From Epithemia pelagica (taxonomy: Eukaryota > Bacillariophyta > Bacillariophyceae > Surirellales > Surirellaceae), in the NCBI GenBank assembly GCA_946965045.2, contig OX337232.1:310001-374000 (forward strand): DNA of 64,000 nt. Direction: 5' to 3'. The stretch's first letter is position 1. Every line of letters begins with the position of its first letter. This document shows, in pieces, positions 43,601 to 53,712 of this stretch. Position numbers and translations under genes: made by a program. The notes below the pieces were generated by a model, which ran no database searches, was not told the origin of the DNA, and saw only the letters and a program-made list of their open reading frames with translations.

Positions 43601-45519
43601 GTCGTGGAAAGCGCGCACGCAAACCTAATCCTAAGTACGCCTCGTACTCGCGTGAACGTTGGAAGGAGCACGCGTTCTTTGGTCATGATGATTATGCGCG
43701 ACTAAAGGTAAAGCGTGACTGCTTAAACGATTCATTCCTGGCAGGACTTGACTGGAATTCAACCATCCGTGACCTCAAATCCACACAGTCAACGCTGATG
43801 AGTCGCATGATGGACATGAACACCAACCCTAAGACAGGAACTGTCGAGGCTATGCATCCAATGGTACTGATCACCAAGGCCGATGCAGCGGATAACCCCA
43901 GATGGAATGAAGCCATGAGCGGTCCAGATGCCGCTGGCTTCATGGAGGCATGTAAAAAGGAAATAGACACACTATTCCGCCTCATGAAGGCTTGGATAGT
44001 CGTCGATCGCCAACCTTGGATGAACGTAATCCCATCTACATGGGCCTTCAAAAGGAAGCGATTCCCTGACGGCTCTGTCAAGAAACTGAAAGCAAGATTT
44101 TGCGCTCGAGGAGACTTTCAAGTGGAAGGAGTGGACTTCTTCGATACCTTTGCCCCAGTGGTAAACTGGACCACAGTCCGCTTGATGCTCATCCTATCTA
44201 TTATCCTAAACCTCGCCACAGTGCAGGTAGACTACACCGCGGCATTCCTTCACGCCCCAATTGATCGTGATCCCAGATGGGACTCAATGACACGTCAAGA
44301 GCGTGAAAGAAGCGGTGTCTGCGTCGAGATGCCCAGAGGATTTGGACAAGACGGAAAGGTACTAAAACTACAACGATCACTGTACGGGCTGAAACAAGCC
44401 CCACGGAATTTCTTCCAACATTTCAAAGGGCAGTTGGAACGAGTCGGCTTTGTTGCCCAGGACTCGGTTGATCCCTGCCTATTTATTTCAGACAAGGTAA
44501 TAGCGGTGGTCTATGTCGACGACACGCTATTATTTTACAGTCCCAAAAGAGAGTACATCGATGAAGTACTTGATAAACTCAAGAAACAAGAGAACGCTGA
44601 GCTCGATGTTGAAGACAGCGTGGCTGGATTCTTGGGCGTCCATATCGAACGTGACGAGACCCAAGGAACAATCAAATTGACCCAACAAGGTCTGATTAAG
44701 AGAATTCTAACTGCCTTACAAGTTGGTGACTTGGACCGAAGCTTTACCCCAGCTTTATCTAAGCCCATTGTAGAAGACAAGAATGGAGATCCCCCACAAG
44801 GTAGATACAACTACGCAAGTGTGATTGGGATGCTTCAGTATTTACAAGCGCACAGTCGCCCCGACATCACCTATGCGGCGAGTCAATGTGCACGCTTTGC
44901 CTTTAGCCCAAAGAGGTCACATGAGCAAGCCGTTGAAAAGATTGGACAGTACCTTAAGCACACGCAAGATCAAGGACTGATCCTTAAGCCCTCCACGAAT
45001 CTGGACATCGACTGTTTCGTCGACGCCGATTTCGCTGGTTTGTGGCCCTATGAAGAAAAATTGGATTCGACCTGTGTGAAAAGTCGCACGGGATTCGCTA
45101 TCTGTTTGGCAAATTGTCCCATGGTCTGGACAAGCAAATTACAAAGTTCAATTGCCTTGAGCACGATGGAGGCCGAATACAACGCATTGAGTGAGTCGTT
45201 GAAGTCGGTCCTACCACTACGAGAGCTGTTGACCCACGTTGCAGAAGGAGTTGGGCTCAGCAAAGAATATACAACAACATTTAAGACGACAGTCTGGGAA
45301 GATAACATGGGAGCCTTGACTTTGGCCAACCTAGAACCTGGACGGATCACACCTCGGTCGAAATATTACGCAGTGAAGATGCACTGGTTTCGACAACATA
45401 TAAGCGATCGGTTGCGAGTCGTCAAAGTCGATACGACACAACAGCGCGCCGACATTCTGACCAAAGGTCTCACCCAATCCACGTTTGAGCACATTCGGAA
45501 GCTCCTCTGTGGATGGTGA
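40681..45519 (+). CDS. copia pol polyprotein (protease, integrase, RT, RNase H)
   Basis: An open frame of 1,612 codons in the same phase as gag. In order: an unusual hydrophobic and Arg-rich leader (about the first 130 codons), the protease active site 'VVIDTGASTSL', the GAG-pre-integrase 'LTWHWKLGHANFEW' with a C-x2-C pair ('GLRCTACQLGK'), the integrase core with Asp in 'TLFIDHATG', Asp in 'YLADNAPF' and Glu in 'HQNGVAERGV', reverse transcriptase with 'QVDYTAAFLHA' and the catalytic 'VVYVDDTLLF', and RNase H with 'VDADFAG', 'SSIALSTMEAEYNAL' and 'VWEDNMGAL'. No stop interrupts these domains. No ATG stands at the start, so expression would need read-through of the gag TGA or an internal start. 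With the 5' end of the element gone it is unlikely to be expressed from its own promoter. Confidence 0.88.
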   Translation, partial: WCGRRRPVDVGLFFPITSSPRRDTWVDLVWLLLCVFLSVFFSLHFCSMMPWALSFVAIWLREGGPRGGYSSFSYATFGPNQMQRRRRRYKTRIYHVRRRFTTNIMAFDCTTDSTVTWAGTIDRQRTPFTKARVPSVRRRARQHKKTTRPKKTTHDTYDFNYQGIYVPTTWTIQDEPPLDPTSERLSRWFGSAEELQSAIWKPWLSKGPDPLAQFRAIRALSGSTFSRSRSPKQRMRQAMIAAAKLTGKLPPQTDPESLLPPALQHRMSVYLNAADDADLPVVIDTGASTSLTPRLEDFDGPLKECETTELNGLSSTTAVVGVGMAAWTLRDVFGVVRTIRTRAYYVPEAQIRLFSPQTYFQEQAKGELSVNAFRSRLTLHDGSELEFPFHPNSNLPLMLSGRQTKMGLAFEDVMALSKEFDCRGLMSVADETNQNVTQAQRELLTWHWKLGHANFEWIQDLCRDPQTDRRRILHTKHRQVSNCPVNGLRCTACQLGKQRRRGANTQHTHTKDGRHMVTRSENLRPGDCVSLDQYDSTLTGRLPHTRGKEPKKDQYTGSTLFIDHATGLMHCVHQVSLNTGETIEAKLQFERFAQDHGVTVKSYLADNAPFGNTKFVDAVKHAGQSLSFSGVGAHHQNGVAERGVRTVTSWARTMMLHAVLHWPEHAHDLSLWPFALNHAIWLWNNLPKRGSFIAPLELFTGTVFPTLAHLHRSHVWGCPVYVLDPKIQDGKKLPKWSPRARRGQYLGVSPDHSSRVGLILNISTGYVSPQYHVVYDDLFSSVPNAETGGVLQQDMFTGSFWDHLVASGLERIDDGDFDDEQSQPPPLHHDWLTPEEADALRHQQNDAARINPLPLPPPPIPVPEGAAAPEGALVPLAPEGDDDSEIQLDGDPIFPHLFPLDNVEPNPPAAPPDDLIQPLVVDGMWDDPNNSTIDSGDEIVIFEHEEQDEEDPVRAQDKSRRAQHLEQPDEMHFGRGKRARKPNPKYASYSRERWKEHAFFGHDDYARLKVKRDCLNDSFLAGLDWNSTIRDLKSTQSTLMSRMMDMNTNPKTGTVEAMHPMVLITKADAADNPRWNEAMSGPDAAGFMEACKKEIDTLFRLMKAWIVVDRQPWMNVIPSTWAFKRKRFPDGSVKKLKARFCARGDFQVEGVDFFDTFAPVVNWTTVRLMLILSIILNLATVQVDYTAAFLHAPIDRDPRWDSMTRQERERSGVCVEMPRGFGQDGKVLKLQRSLYGLKQAPRNFFQHFKGQLERVGFVAQDSVDPCLFISDKVIAVVYVDDTLLFYSPKREYIDEVLDKLKKQENAELDVEDSVAGFLGVHIERDETQGTIKLTQQGLIKRILTALQVGDLDRSFTPALSKPIVEDKNGDPPQGRYNYASVIGMLQYLQAHSRPDITYAASQCARFAFSPKRSHEQAVEKIGQYLKHTQDQGLILKPSTNLDIDCFVDADFAGLWPYEEKLDSTCVKSRTGFAICLANCPMVWTSKLQSSIALSTMEAEYNALSESLKSVLPLRELLTHVAEGVGLSKEYTTTFKTTVWEDNMGALTLANLEPGRITPRSKYYAVKMHWFRQHISDRLRVVKVDTTQQRADILTKGLTQSTFEHIRKLLCGW

Positions 45520-45598
45520 CCACCAAATCTATTCTCACAATTTACACCTTTAAAGTCCATTATCTCATCCGTGTTCGGCTGAGAGGGAGTGAAAAGGG

Positions 45599-45760
45599 TG
45601 CGACCTAATGGAGACTAGCCTAGAGCTGACTCACAAGGTCCTACGTCACCTTGCCCAACCAGCCTCACACTTGGACTGACGCACTACTTGCATATCTTTT
45701 AGGAACGTACAACCTAGTTAATCTTCTATCATAATTTTCCCAATTCATCCCCTTTTCACA
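45599..45760 (+). repeat. 3' LTR of copia element (putative)
   Basis: 162 bp starting TGCGACC right after the polypurine tract and ending TTTTCACA at the junction with LRR coding sequence. There is no second copy in the window to confirm the limits. Confidence 0.55.
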
Positions 45761-46987
45761 GGGTGGACAAGGACGAGGATTGAGTCCATTACAAGTTCAG
45801 GCCTTGTGTCACAATTTGAATACCACCTGTCCTCATTTGACACACTTGACCCTACCTCTTTCCAATTCCTCCAGTACCAACAACAACAACAGCATCAATA
45901 ACCATGTCGTCATGTGGTGTCCCCCATTGGCATTGACCGAGGTCACTGTGCAACATCCGGGAAGTGATGACTCTTGTCCGTGGTCGTTGGTAACGCAACT
46001 CGTACGGGAACAATCCCATCTCCATACCTTGCGACTGTATGGAGTTCCACCAACATTCACCGTCACACCTTGCCATTTATTCCATGAAACCACTCGCGCT
46101 TGTTCTCCACTCCTAATACTAAAAGGCAGCAAAAAACAAGCTCAAACTCAACAAGGCAACCAGCCATATCCACAACAAGAACAAGAACAACACGAGTTGA
46201 TTCAAACCATTGTACAGCATGCTTCATTGCATACCCTCGTGTTGCAAACCAAAGGACAATCACCCCGAGTCATTCACAGTGCACCACCCACAGTACTACT
46301 ACACGAGGAGAGCCACGATTTCCTAGCATCGGACGGTGAGGAAAAGAAGCTGCCGGATCCACACGATAAAGATCCATCCAATCCGCAGGCGACCGCCAAA
46401 AGAGACTCATCGTCCTTATTCTTGGATCAGCTATGCCATTCTCTGGCAACCCCATCCACAGGCCCGTCTTGTCCCGTGCGTGATTTGGATGACCACCACC
46501 ACAATAACCATGAATGATAGTCATATAGGGGAACTGCTACTCCTGGGTGCAGAATGTGTTTCAACTCCCAAAATGGACCGATTGGTGTCCTCCGTGGCAT
46601 GCCCTCTTGTCTTTTCCGTACCAGCAACAAAAGGCGCTTCCGCGAGAGGTGGTGGAGGCCTTGCACTTTCATCCAACGATTCAACACCTCCGTCCCCCTT
46701 CTCACACAAAAATCACAATCCCCCCACGGACCACCACCCATGACGGGATGGAGACCGACAATGCCATGGACCACCACACGAGGAGGGCAAATCATTGGTT
46801 CGGTCGGATACCATCCCACTCCACACCCACGGACACTCATGATTGTACGTCATTGTCATTTTTTCCCATGCCCTTGGAGTTGTTGGCCCTGCTGCGACGA
46901 AATCGTTGGTTGCTCGAGGAACGGGGGTGAGCAGCTACGCTATACCCCAACACGACGACTGCTACAACGCCCGAATCCACACGTTGT

Positions 46988-47728
46988 GCAAATCCTTGCA
47001 GGCCCGCGGGTACAACATCAACGACTATACGCTGGGCACCAAAGTGTGGAGTAAGGAACCCATTGGTCTCGTAACGCGACAGGGCGATCTGACTTGGTCC
47101 GATTTTTGCGAATGGACCATTCAAGCCTTCATTTTATGCCCAAGAACATGGCATTACCAAAACCACCGCGTCCTTTCAATTGGGTACGACCACCGTCTGG
47201 GATCCCGCCACGAACGATACCAGCAGTCCCCGCTTTACGGCCAACCAATTGAAGTCCGTCAATGCACATGCCGTGGCGGCGCGGGGCAATATTGAAGAAC
47301 TGTACAATTTCAATTTGCAAACCTTCATGCCTCGCACCGGCTTGAATCGCCTCAATTCAGGCGATTCGCCCATCATGTATGCCTTTCCCATGGGACCATT
47401 AATGAGTGACGTCGCGGCACCCGAACTCAAAGTCCAATCGCCCACGGTAAAGGCCATTACAGAACGTGGCTCTTTGAATTGTGGCATTAGTACCCGCAAA
47501 GGCTTTGCCGAATTTGATCGCACTACCAAGGAGTGGTCCGGCGTTGATGTTGATTTGTGTCGGGCTTTGTCGGCCGCCTTGTTTGATAGCGTGGATACCC
47601 GGGTTGTGTTTACCGATTTGCTGGCGGCTCAACGATTTCCCGTCTTGGTGCAAGAACGAGTCGATGTCTTCTCCCGGTTATCGACCTTGACATTGAGACG
47701 CGATGTGAAGGAACCCCAAACCGGTGTG
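46988..47728 (+). pseudogene. Third fragment of AapJ-like amino-acid-binding protein
   Basis: Matches the middle of the two larger copies, from 'KSLQARGYNINDYTLG' through the end of domain 1 and into domain 2 ('SLNCGISTRKGFAEF', 'VDLCRALSAALFDSVDTRVVF') to 'DVKEPQTGV'. An insertion near 47130 shifts the frame between 'WTIQAF' and 'GTTTVWDPATNDT'. It is joined without a gap to the duplicated tail of the second LRR-like gene. No start and no end: a displaced fragment. Confidence 0.8.
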
Positions 47729-47897
47729 ACAACACACTTCGCCGACATCCAAGCTGTAGCGCTATATCTCTACAGTGATTTGTGAAAGAAGGTTAGGTAC
47801 GGAAGCACTGGAGGGAAGCCCTTCTTTCGCAACAAAAGATCATATATCGCAACCGATTATCATGGCAGAGGTACAACAGGGCATGAGGGAGAAGATT

Positions 47898-48799
47898 GAC
47901 GAGGATTCAACATAATCAAAGAATTTTCTATATCGACTGACGGATATCACGAGTGAGACCGTTCGAAGCATGGAAATTGAAGGTGTCCAGCACTGTCCAA
48001 GGCTACCAATGAGGACAGAAAAACAATGTTTTGAACGGAATCCAATAGTCGGGAGGGCCTTCGTCAAAGCCATCTTGACGGCTCATGAAATCTCTCAGAA
48101 TGCCCTCCTGTTGGTGGATACCAGTTCGCCGTACACCCTTTTGACGACCGAGACCTTGAACGCATTGCACGTCAAGTTGGAACCCAGCGATCATCATCAT
48201 CCAGATCCATCTCGCATTGTTGTTTGTGTCAAATGTGATGGTGGCCGGATTCGAATGGCAGGATGCAAAGAAAGGACCAAGGTATACAAGTGCTGTGTTT
48301 CGGCTGTCCAGGGTTGAGTCGTACTGGTCGCGTCGCGTTGAGTTGCGTCGATGCAGCACTCGCCGAATGGACATGCAGGGGCAAATAAATGGTTTTCTGC
48401 CACAGGCAGGATCCTGCCCGCCATTTATTGGACAAGGAGGAGGAGGAGGAGGAGGACACCCAGTGTGACTTGTGGTGGTACTAGAAGCATTCGTGGTTTC
48501 ACGCTTGTTGTTGTTGTTCTTGTGGTCGTCGTTGTAATTTGCTGGTTCGTGGTTGGAATCTTGGTACAAGGCCACTTTGAAAAGCGTCCTCGTTGTATAG
48601 ACATATAGTACTCCGTGGGCGTGCGTAGGCGTATTCATGCCCGTATCGTGATGGTCGTCGTCCGTGGTTGGTTCCGTTTTGACTGGTGGCGATGGTTTTT
48701 GATAATGCACTTGTACCTGCAAGTCTCCATAGGCCTCGGCCTGGACTCGGTATAGTGGACCAGGTCGGCCTGTGGATGTCGACAAATCAGTTCGATCAG
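47898..48799. repeat. Repeat block R, copy 1 (about 900 bp)
   Basis: Nearly identical to 51921-52820. It begins GACGAGGATTCAACATAATC and ends just before CAAGCGATCCCACAATTAG, where sequence common to all plastid coiled-coil gene copies starts. A plus-strand frame within it (48046-48317) reads 'ILTAHEISQNALLLVDTSSP' and 'YTLLTTETLNALHVK', resembling a retropepsin-type aspartyl protease core with DTS for DTG, but no ATG is secure. A long minus-strand frame is also open. No terminal inverted repeats are visible. Confidence 0.6.
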
Positions 48800-49112
48800 C
48801 AAGCGATCCCACAATTAGAACCAGCCAACCATGCTCACAGTGATCAATTCATGATGGTGCTGTTGCCCCCCTGGTTGTGCTTGTTGTTGCCGCAACAAGG
48901 TGGATGTCAGGTCCCATTCACACGATACTGGGAAAAGATTGCCATTCGCTTCTTCTTGTGCACCCAACAAAGTCCTGTGCTTCAGTTCTTTGTACTAATC
49001 GTTATATCTCTTCTATTTTATTCAGTTGGAGGCCAAAAAATCTATTCGCATAATTTCCCGTCGGATCGTCCCAAAACCCCATTTGTTCTGCCATGGTCTC
49101 GACGTAGGACTT

Positions 49113-49694
49113 TTACGTCAGCCAAGGCAAAGAGCTTCCCTGTTCGGCCGCCGTCTGCTTCTTGAGCCAAGCTACAGTCCCGTCAATCAATAAATTAGTG
49201 TGTTGATTGGTACTCATAGACAGGCTTTTAGGAGTCACACCTTTCTTTGCATCAATCAATGCTTGGATATCATGTTTTTTCTTTTCGGTATTTGTCTCCA
49301 GTTTCTTGAGTTCCAGTTGAAAGATTTCTTCTCTTTCTTTCAGTTCATCCATCTTGTTGTTTGCCATATATGCAATGCCTAAAGGTACAACTGCAGAAAA
49401 TGCAGAAATTGCAACATAAAACGCAGCAATAGTATTTGCAGTGTCAGCTCTGTCCAGAGACTTTTGGGCTGCCTCGACATTCGCCACTTGGAGCTCTTCT
49501 GCGTTCATTTCGGACGGCTGCTTCGGTTCTTTGTCATCAGAGCTCGTACTAGAAAGAAAGAAGTTTGTGTAAGAAATCTGGGTCCTCAAAGGACGGGTCG
49601 GCGAGAATGCCACCGTCGCTTTTACAGAAAGAAGCACGGCAATCAGCAAAGCTCCCAACAGGGACAAAAACAGAGATTGCCATTTGCTTGTCAT
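49113..49694 (-). CDS. Plastid-targeted coiled-coil membrane protein, copy 4 (short)
   Basis: The most divergent member of the family, 193 aa, starting at 'MTSKWQSLFLSLLG'. The presequence 'LLSVKATVAFSPTRPLRTQ', membrane segment, 'KLETNTEKKKHDIQALIDAKKG' and 'SSLPWLT' end are conserved, but the coiled coil lacks the 'RMEDR' blocks and one 'EEIF' block. The region upstream departs from the array near 49805. Open reading with shortened repeats suggests a functional variant, not decay. Confidence 0.7.
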   Translation of the reverse strand: MTSKWQSLFLSLLGALLIAVLLSVKATVAFSPTRPLRTQISYTNFFLSSTSSDDKEPKQPSEMNAEELQVANVEAAQKSLDRADTANTIAAFYVAISAFSAVVPLGIAYMANNKMDELKEREEIFQLELKKLETNTEKKKHDIQALIDAKKGVTPKSLSMSTNQHTNLLIDGTVAWLKKQTAAEQGSSLPWLT

Positions 49695-50132
49695 CTTGCT
49701 AAAGAGGGGACACAAACAATTCACTTTATCAGAAACTCTTCCGGAATTTGCACGGCTATTCTTGTCAACAAACGTTTTAATCTCAAGAAATGGCGACAAC
49801 GAAGACATTCTTTCGATCTACAGAGACCGATAGCTGGGGTAAATGGTTCCCGTTCAAGTCCATTCTTACAAAAATGGAGCGGTTGCTGATAACTCACAAC
49901 ATGACAACTATCACACTTCAGCCATATATAGAAGGCTAGAGATTGCAAACCATCTTTTGGAAGGTGCGTGGCCATGACACATCAGCATCCGATGGCAAAA
50001 CAAAAAACAGAGGCGATATCAAACACAAACCTTTTTTTCGTAGCAACTAGCAACAAAACTAGGTCTTGTCTCTCACTGCGACAACAAGAAAGGGTTGAAG
50101 AGTGTGTGGACTGCGCTCAAGTTTGAAAGAGT

Positions 50133-51920
50133 GTGCAACAAGCAACAAGCAACAACAACAAGGCTTTGTGTGGTGGTGATATCGAATTCGAAAGGGCCAT
50201 GGTGGTGGTGACGGCACGATCGTCCTTGTTGTGTTCCTACCTTTCTCGTTGTCGTTGTCCACTCTCGATTCTGGGTGTGTCCACTCCACAGCAGTGGCTG
50301 TTTCCCTTCGCAATTGTTCGCAACAAGAACAACAAGACTTGCAGCAACAGCACCAGGAGTCCGTCTTCTTCTCGAGAACGACCGTATTCTTCGTCTTCTT
50401 CCACAGTGGTGCATCGTCGTCGGAGTGGTCGAGGCAGCATCAAACGGTCCAGTCTGGTATCCGCGGTAGCCTTGTGGTATTGGTGTTGGACCTCGTGTGC
50501 CATTCGTCCCGTGCAGTGTTGGGCTTCCATTCCTCTTTCTGTCTCTTCTTGGAGTCGTACCGCGTTGGTTCGACTCCAGCATTCTCGCATTGCTCGGCTT
50601 CGAGGAGGAGGTAGTAGTGCCGGAGCCAATTGTCTTCCAAGCCTTACAACAACGCGTCTAGCATCTACCACCACGAATCCTACAACAACAACAACAACAA
50701 CGACCATATCCCCTCCCAGCATCATGTCGTCCTCCTCGGCGGCGGAGAAATTGGCCGCCTTGCGAGCGCAACTGCAAACGCACCACATGGATGTCTACCT
50801 GGTTCCCAGTGATGATCCACATTTGTCGGGTACGTAATAGAGTCTTGGTTGTCTTGTTTGTGTGTGTGTAATTCTCTCCACGAGAGAAATCTTGGTGGTG
50901 GTCTCGGTATTGGAATGAGGCTGGATTGAATTTGGATGCGAGTGCTTGGGTCTTGCAAAAACAAGGTTTGCCGACCACCCTGACCATTCCGCAATGGTTG
51001 GCCCAACAGGCCGCCTTGTATTATAGAAGCCATGGCATGGCCTTGCGGATTGGTATAGATCCCTACGTTCACACTGCCTCCTTTCCCAGTGATTTGCAAG
51101 CCGCCTTGAAGGAGGCCCAACAGGGCCCGGAACCACCACCCAAACAGGACGACGACCAGGATGACGACGATGCCTTTATTGGAGAATTGGTCACCTTGTC
51201 CAGTGACGACCTTGTCCAGTGACGATCTGGATAAACCGCGCCTTAGTTTGGTCGATGTCATTTGGAAGGATCGTCCCACCTTGCTGTTGTCGCCCTTTCG
51301 GGTTCATGCCTTGGAACATGCCGGTGTCTCCTGGCAGGAAAAGGTGGCTCGCGTCCGACACGCCATGGCCCAAGGTGGCAATTCCAAGACACAGAAATCA
51401 TCGTCCACTCCACATCCTTGTACCTTGGCCGTGTTTGGGACACTGGACGATGTTCCCTATTTACTCAATATCCATGCGACGGGAGATATCGATACGTACG
51501 TGCGTGTGAAAGAAAAGGACAGAAAGAGAGAGAGAGAACGAAAGAGAATTGGACTGCGTTTGAGGGAAATTCATCTCACGAAAATGAGTACTGTTTCTTT
51601 TTGATTCCCTCTTCTTTTTGTTGTTTCCTTATGGACTCGTGAATGAATGAAACGCTCGTTTTGGTTTCTTTGTTTGTTGGGTGGACGTGTGTTTCTGGAA
51701 TCAATCTTGGATTCGTCGTTTGGGTAACACCCTACACAAACATACAGTTGTCCGGTGGACATTGCCTATGCGACCATCTCGAACGATCAAGTGTGTTTGT
51801 ATTGCGATTCAGCCAAAGTGATGGATCCGGCCATTCAAGAGCATTTGCAAGATGTGACGGTCCGACCCTACCATGCCATTGTGCCCGATATCCTGGCGCA
51901 TTGTGCCGCCGACGAGAATT
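50133..51920 (+). pseudogene. Xaa-Pro aminopeptidase, truncated and frameshifted
   Basis: Remnant of a cytosolic or organellar M24B peptidase that would remove N-terminal residues before proline. The leader contains 'RIARLRGGG'. The recognisable start 'MSSSSAAEKLAALRAQLQTH' (ATG 50724) leads into 'MDVYLVPSDDPHLSG' and a GTACGT donor. Beyond it, the usual 'FTGSAG...LWTDGR' exon is missing and the frame resumes at 'YWNEAGLNLDASAW' and 'TIPQWLAQQ'. A 16-bp tandem duplication (ACCTTGTCCAGTGACG, about 51192-51223) shifts the frame. Another intron (GTACGT...ATACAG, about 51494-51747) precedes domain 2 ('VDIAYATISNDQVCLYCD'). The gene then ends at the junction with repeat block R at 51920, so the whole metal-binding catalytic domain is absent. 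Confidence 0.75.
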
Positions 51921-52820
51921 GACGAGGATTCAACATAATCAAAGAATTTTCTATATCGACTGACGGATATCACGAGTGAGACCGTTCGAAGCATGGAAAT
52001 TGAAGGTGTCCAGCACTTGTCCAAGGCTACCAATGAGGACAGAAAAACATTGTTTTGAACGGAATCCAATAGTCGGGAGGGCCTTCGTCAAAGCCATCTT
52101 GACGGCTCATGAAATCTCTCAGAATGCCCTCCTGTTGGTGGATACCAGTTCGCCGTACACCCTTTTGACGACCGAGACCTTGAACGCATTGCACGTCAAG
52201 TTGGAACCCTGCGATCATCATCATCCAGATCCATCTCGCATTGTTGCTTGTGTCAAATGTGATGGTGGCCGGATTCGAATGGCAGGATGCAAAGAAAGGA
52301 CCAAGGTATACAAGTGCTGTGTTTCGGCTGTCCAGGGTTGAGTCGTACTGGTCGCGTCGCGTTGAGTTGCGTCGATGCAGCACTCGCCGAATGGACATGC
52401 AGGGGCAAATAAATGGTTTTCTGCCACAGGCAGGATCCTGCCCGCCATTTATTGGACAAGGAGGAGGAGGAGGAGGACACCCAGTGTGACTTGTGGTGGT
52501 ACTAGAAGCATTCGTGGTTTCACGCTTGTTGTTGTTGTTCTTGTGGTCGTCGTTGTAATTTGCTGGTTCGTGGTTGGAATCTTGGTACAAGGCCACTTTG
52601 AAAAGCGTCCTCGTTGTATAGACATATAGTACTCCGTGGGCGTGCGTAGGCGTATTCATGCCCGTATCGTGATGGTTGTCGTCCGTGGTTGGTTCCGTTT
52701 TGACTGGTGGCGATGGTTTTTGATAATGCACTTGTACCTGCAAGTCTCCATAGGCCTCGGCCTGGACTCAGTATAGTGGACCAGGTCAGCCTGTGGATGT
52801 TGACAAATCAGTTCGATCAG
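51921..52820. repeat. Repeat block R, copy 2
   Basis: Second copy of the block at 47898-48799, offset 4,023 bp, with a few substitutions and one GGA fewer in the short GGA run. Its left edge truncates the Xaa-Pro aminopeptidase, sharing GACGAG with it. Its right edge joins the same plastid-gene 3' flank as copy 1. Confidence 0.75.
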
Positions 52821-53133
52821 CAAGCGATCCCACAATTAGAACCAGCCGACCATGCTCACAGTGATCAATTCATGATGGTGCTGTTGCCCCCCTGGTTGTG
52901 CTTGTTGTTGCCGCAACAAAGTGGATGTCAGGTCCCATTCACACGATACTGGGAAGAGATTGCCATTCGCTTCTTCTTGTGCACCCAACAAAGTCCTATG
53001 CTTCAATTCTTTGCACTAATCGTTATATCTCTTCTATTTTATTCAGTTGGAGGCCAAAAAATCTATTCGCATAATTTCCCGTCGGATCGTCCCAAAACCC
53101 CATTTGTTCTGCCATGGTCTCGACGTAGGACTT

Positions 53134-53712
53134 TTACGTCAGCCAAGGCAAAGAGCTTCCCTGTTCGGCCGCCGTCTGCTTCTTGAGCCAAGCTACAGTC
53201 CCGTCAATCAATAAATTAGTGTGTTGATTGGTACTCATAGACAGGCTTTTAGGAGTCACACCTTTCTTTGCATCAATCAATGCTTGAATTTCATCCTTCT
53301 TCTTTTGGTTGTCTGTGTCGAGCTTCTTGAGCTCCAACTGAAAGATTCGGTCTTCCATGCGCATAGCATCCATCTTAATGTTTGCCATATATGCAATGCC
53401 CAAAGGTACAACTGCAGAAATTGCAACAGAAATCGCAGCAATCGTATTTGCCGTGCCAGCAATAGTGTTTGCAGTTTCAGCTTTGTCAACAGACTGTTGA
53501 GCTGCCTCGACATTTGCCACTTGGAGCTCTTCGGCGTTCATATCAGACGGCTGCTTCGGATCTTTGTCAGAGTTTTTACTACAAAGACAGAAGTTTTGGT
53601 AAGAAATCTGGGCCCTCAAAGGACGGGTCGGCGAGAATGCCACCGTCGCTTTTACAGAAAGAAGCACGGCAATTAGCAAGCTTCCCAACAAGCAACACCA
53701 TTTGTCTCTCAT
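53134..53712 (-). CDS. Plastid-targeted coiled-coil membrane protein, copy 5
   Basis: 192 aa from 'MRDKWCCLLG'. It has the same presequence and C-terminus as copies 1-3, an extra 'ETANTIAG' repeat before the membrane segment, and a shorter coiled coil ('RMEDRIFQLELKKLDTDNQKKKDE'). Repeat number therefore varies on both sides of the membrane segment within this family. It lies between repeat block R and a truncated GST, as in the array units. Confidence 0.72.
   Translation of the reverse strand: MRDKWCCLLGSLLIAVLLSVKATVAFSPTRPLRAQISYQNFCLCSKNSDKDPKQPSDMNAEELQVANVEAAQQSVDKAETANTIAGTANTIAAISVAISAVVPLGIAYMANIKMDAMRMEDRIFQLELKKLDTDNQKKKDEIQALIDAKKGVTPKSLSMSTNQHTNLLIDGTVAWLKKQTAAEQGSSLPWLT

Larger units (their letters stand above)
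40188..45761 (+). mobile_element. Ty1/copia retrotransposon, 5'-truncated
   Basis: The element has the end of gag, a full-length pol (1,613 codons from the gag stop), a polypurine tract (GAGAGGGAGTGAAAAGGG, 45581-45598) and one LTR-like end (45599-45760, TG...CA). It lacks a 5' LTR, primer-binding site and most of gag. GGTGGAC occurs at both junctions (40181-40187 and 45762-45768), which may be microhomology, not a target duplication, since the 5' end is missing. It sits inside the second LRR-like gene in the same orientation. The domain order (protease, integrase, reverse transcriptase, RNase H) is that of copia elements, and the zinc knuckle and general sequence are of the diatom CoDi type. 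Confidence 0.85.

Noticed and set aside
40181-45768. GGTGGAC as a copia target-site duplication
   Set aside because: The element lacks its 5' end, copia duplications are normally 5 bp, and host coding sequence is deleted at the junction. Microhomology fits better.
48003-48812. 269-codon minus-strand frame across repeat block R
   Set aside because: No domain or start support. The plus strand has the more protein-like stretch, and neither is secure, so no CDS is called.
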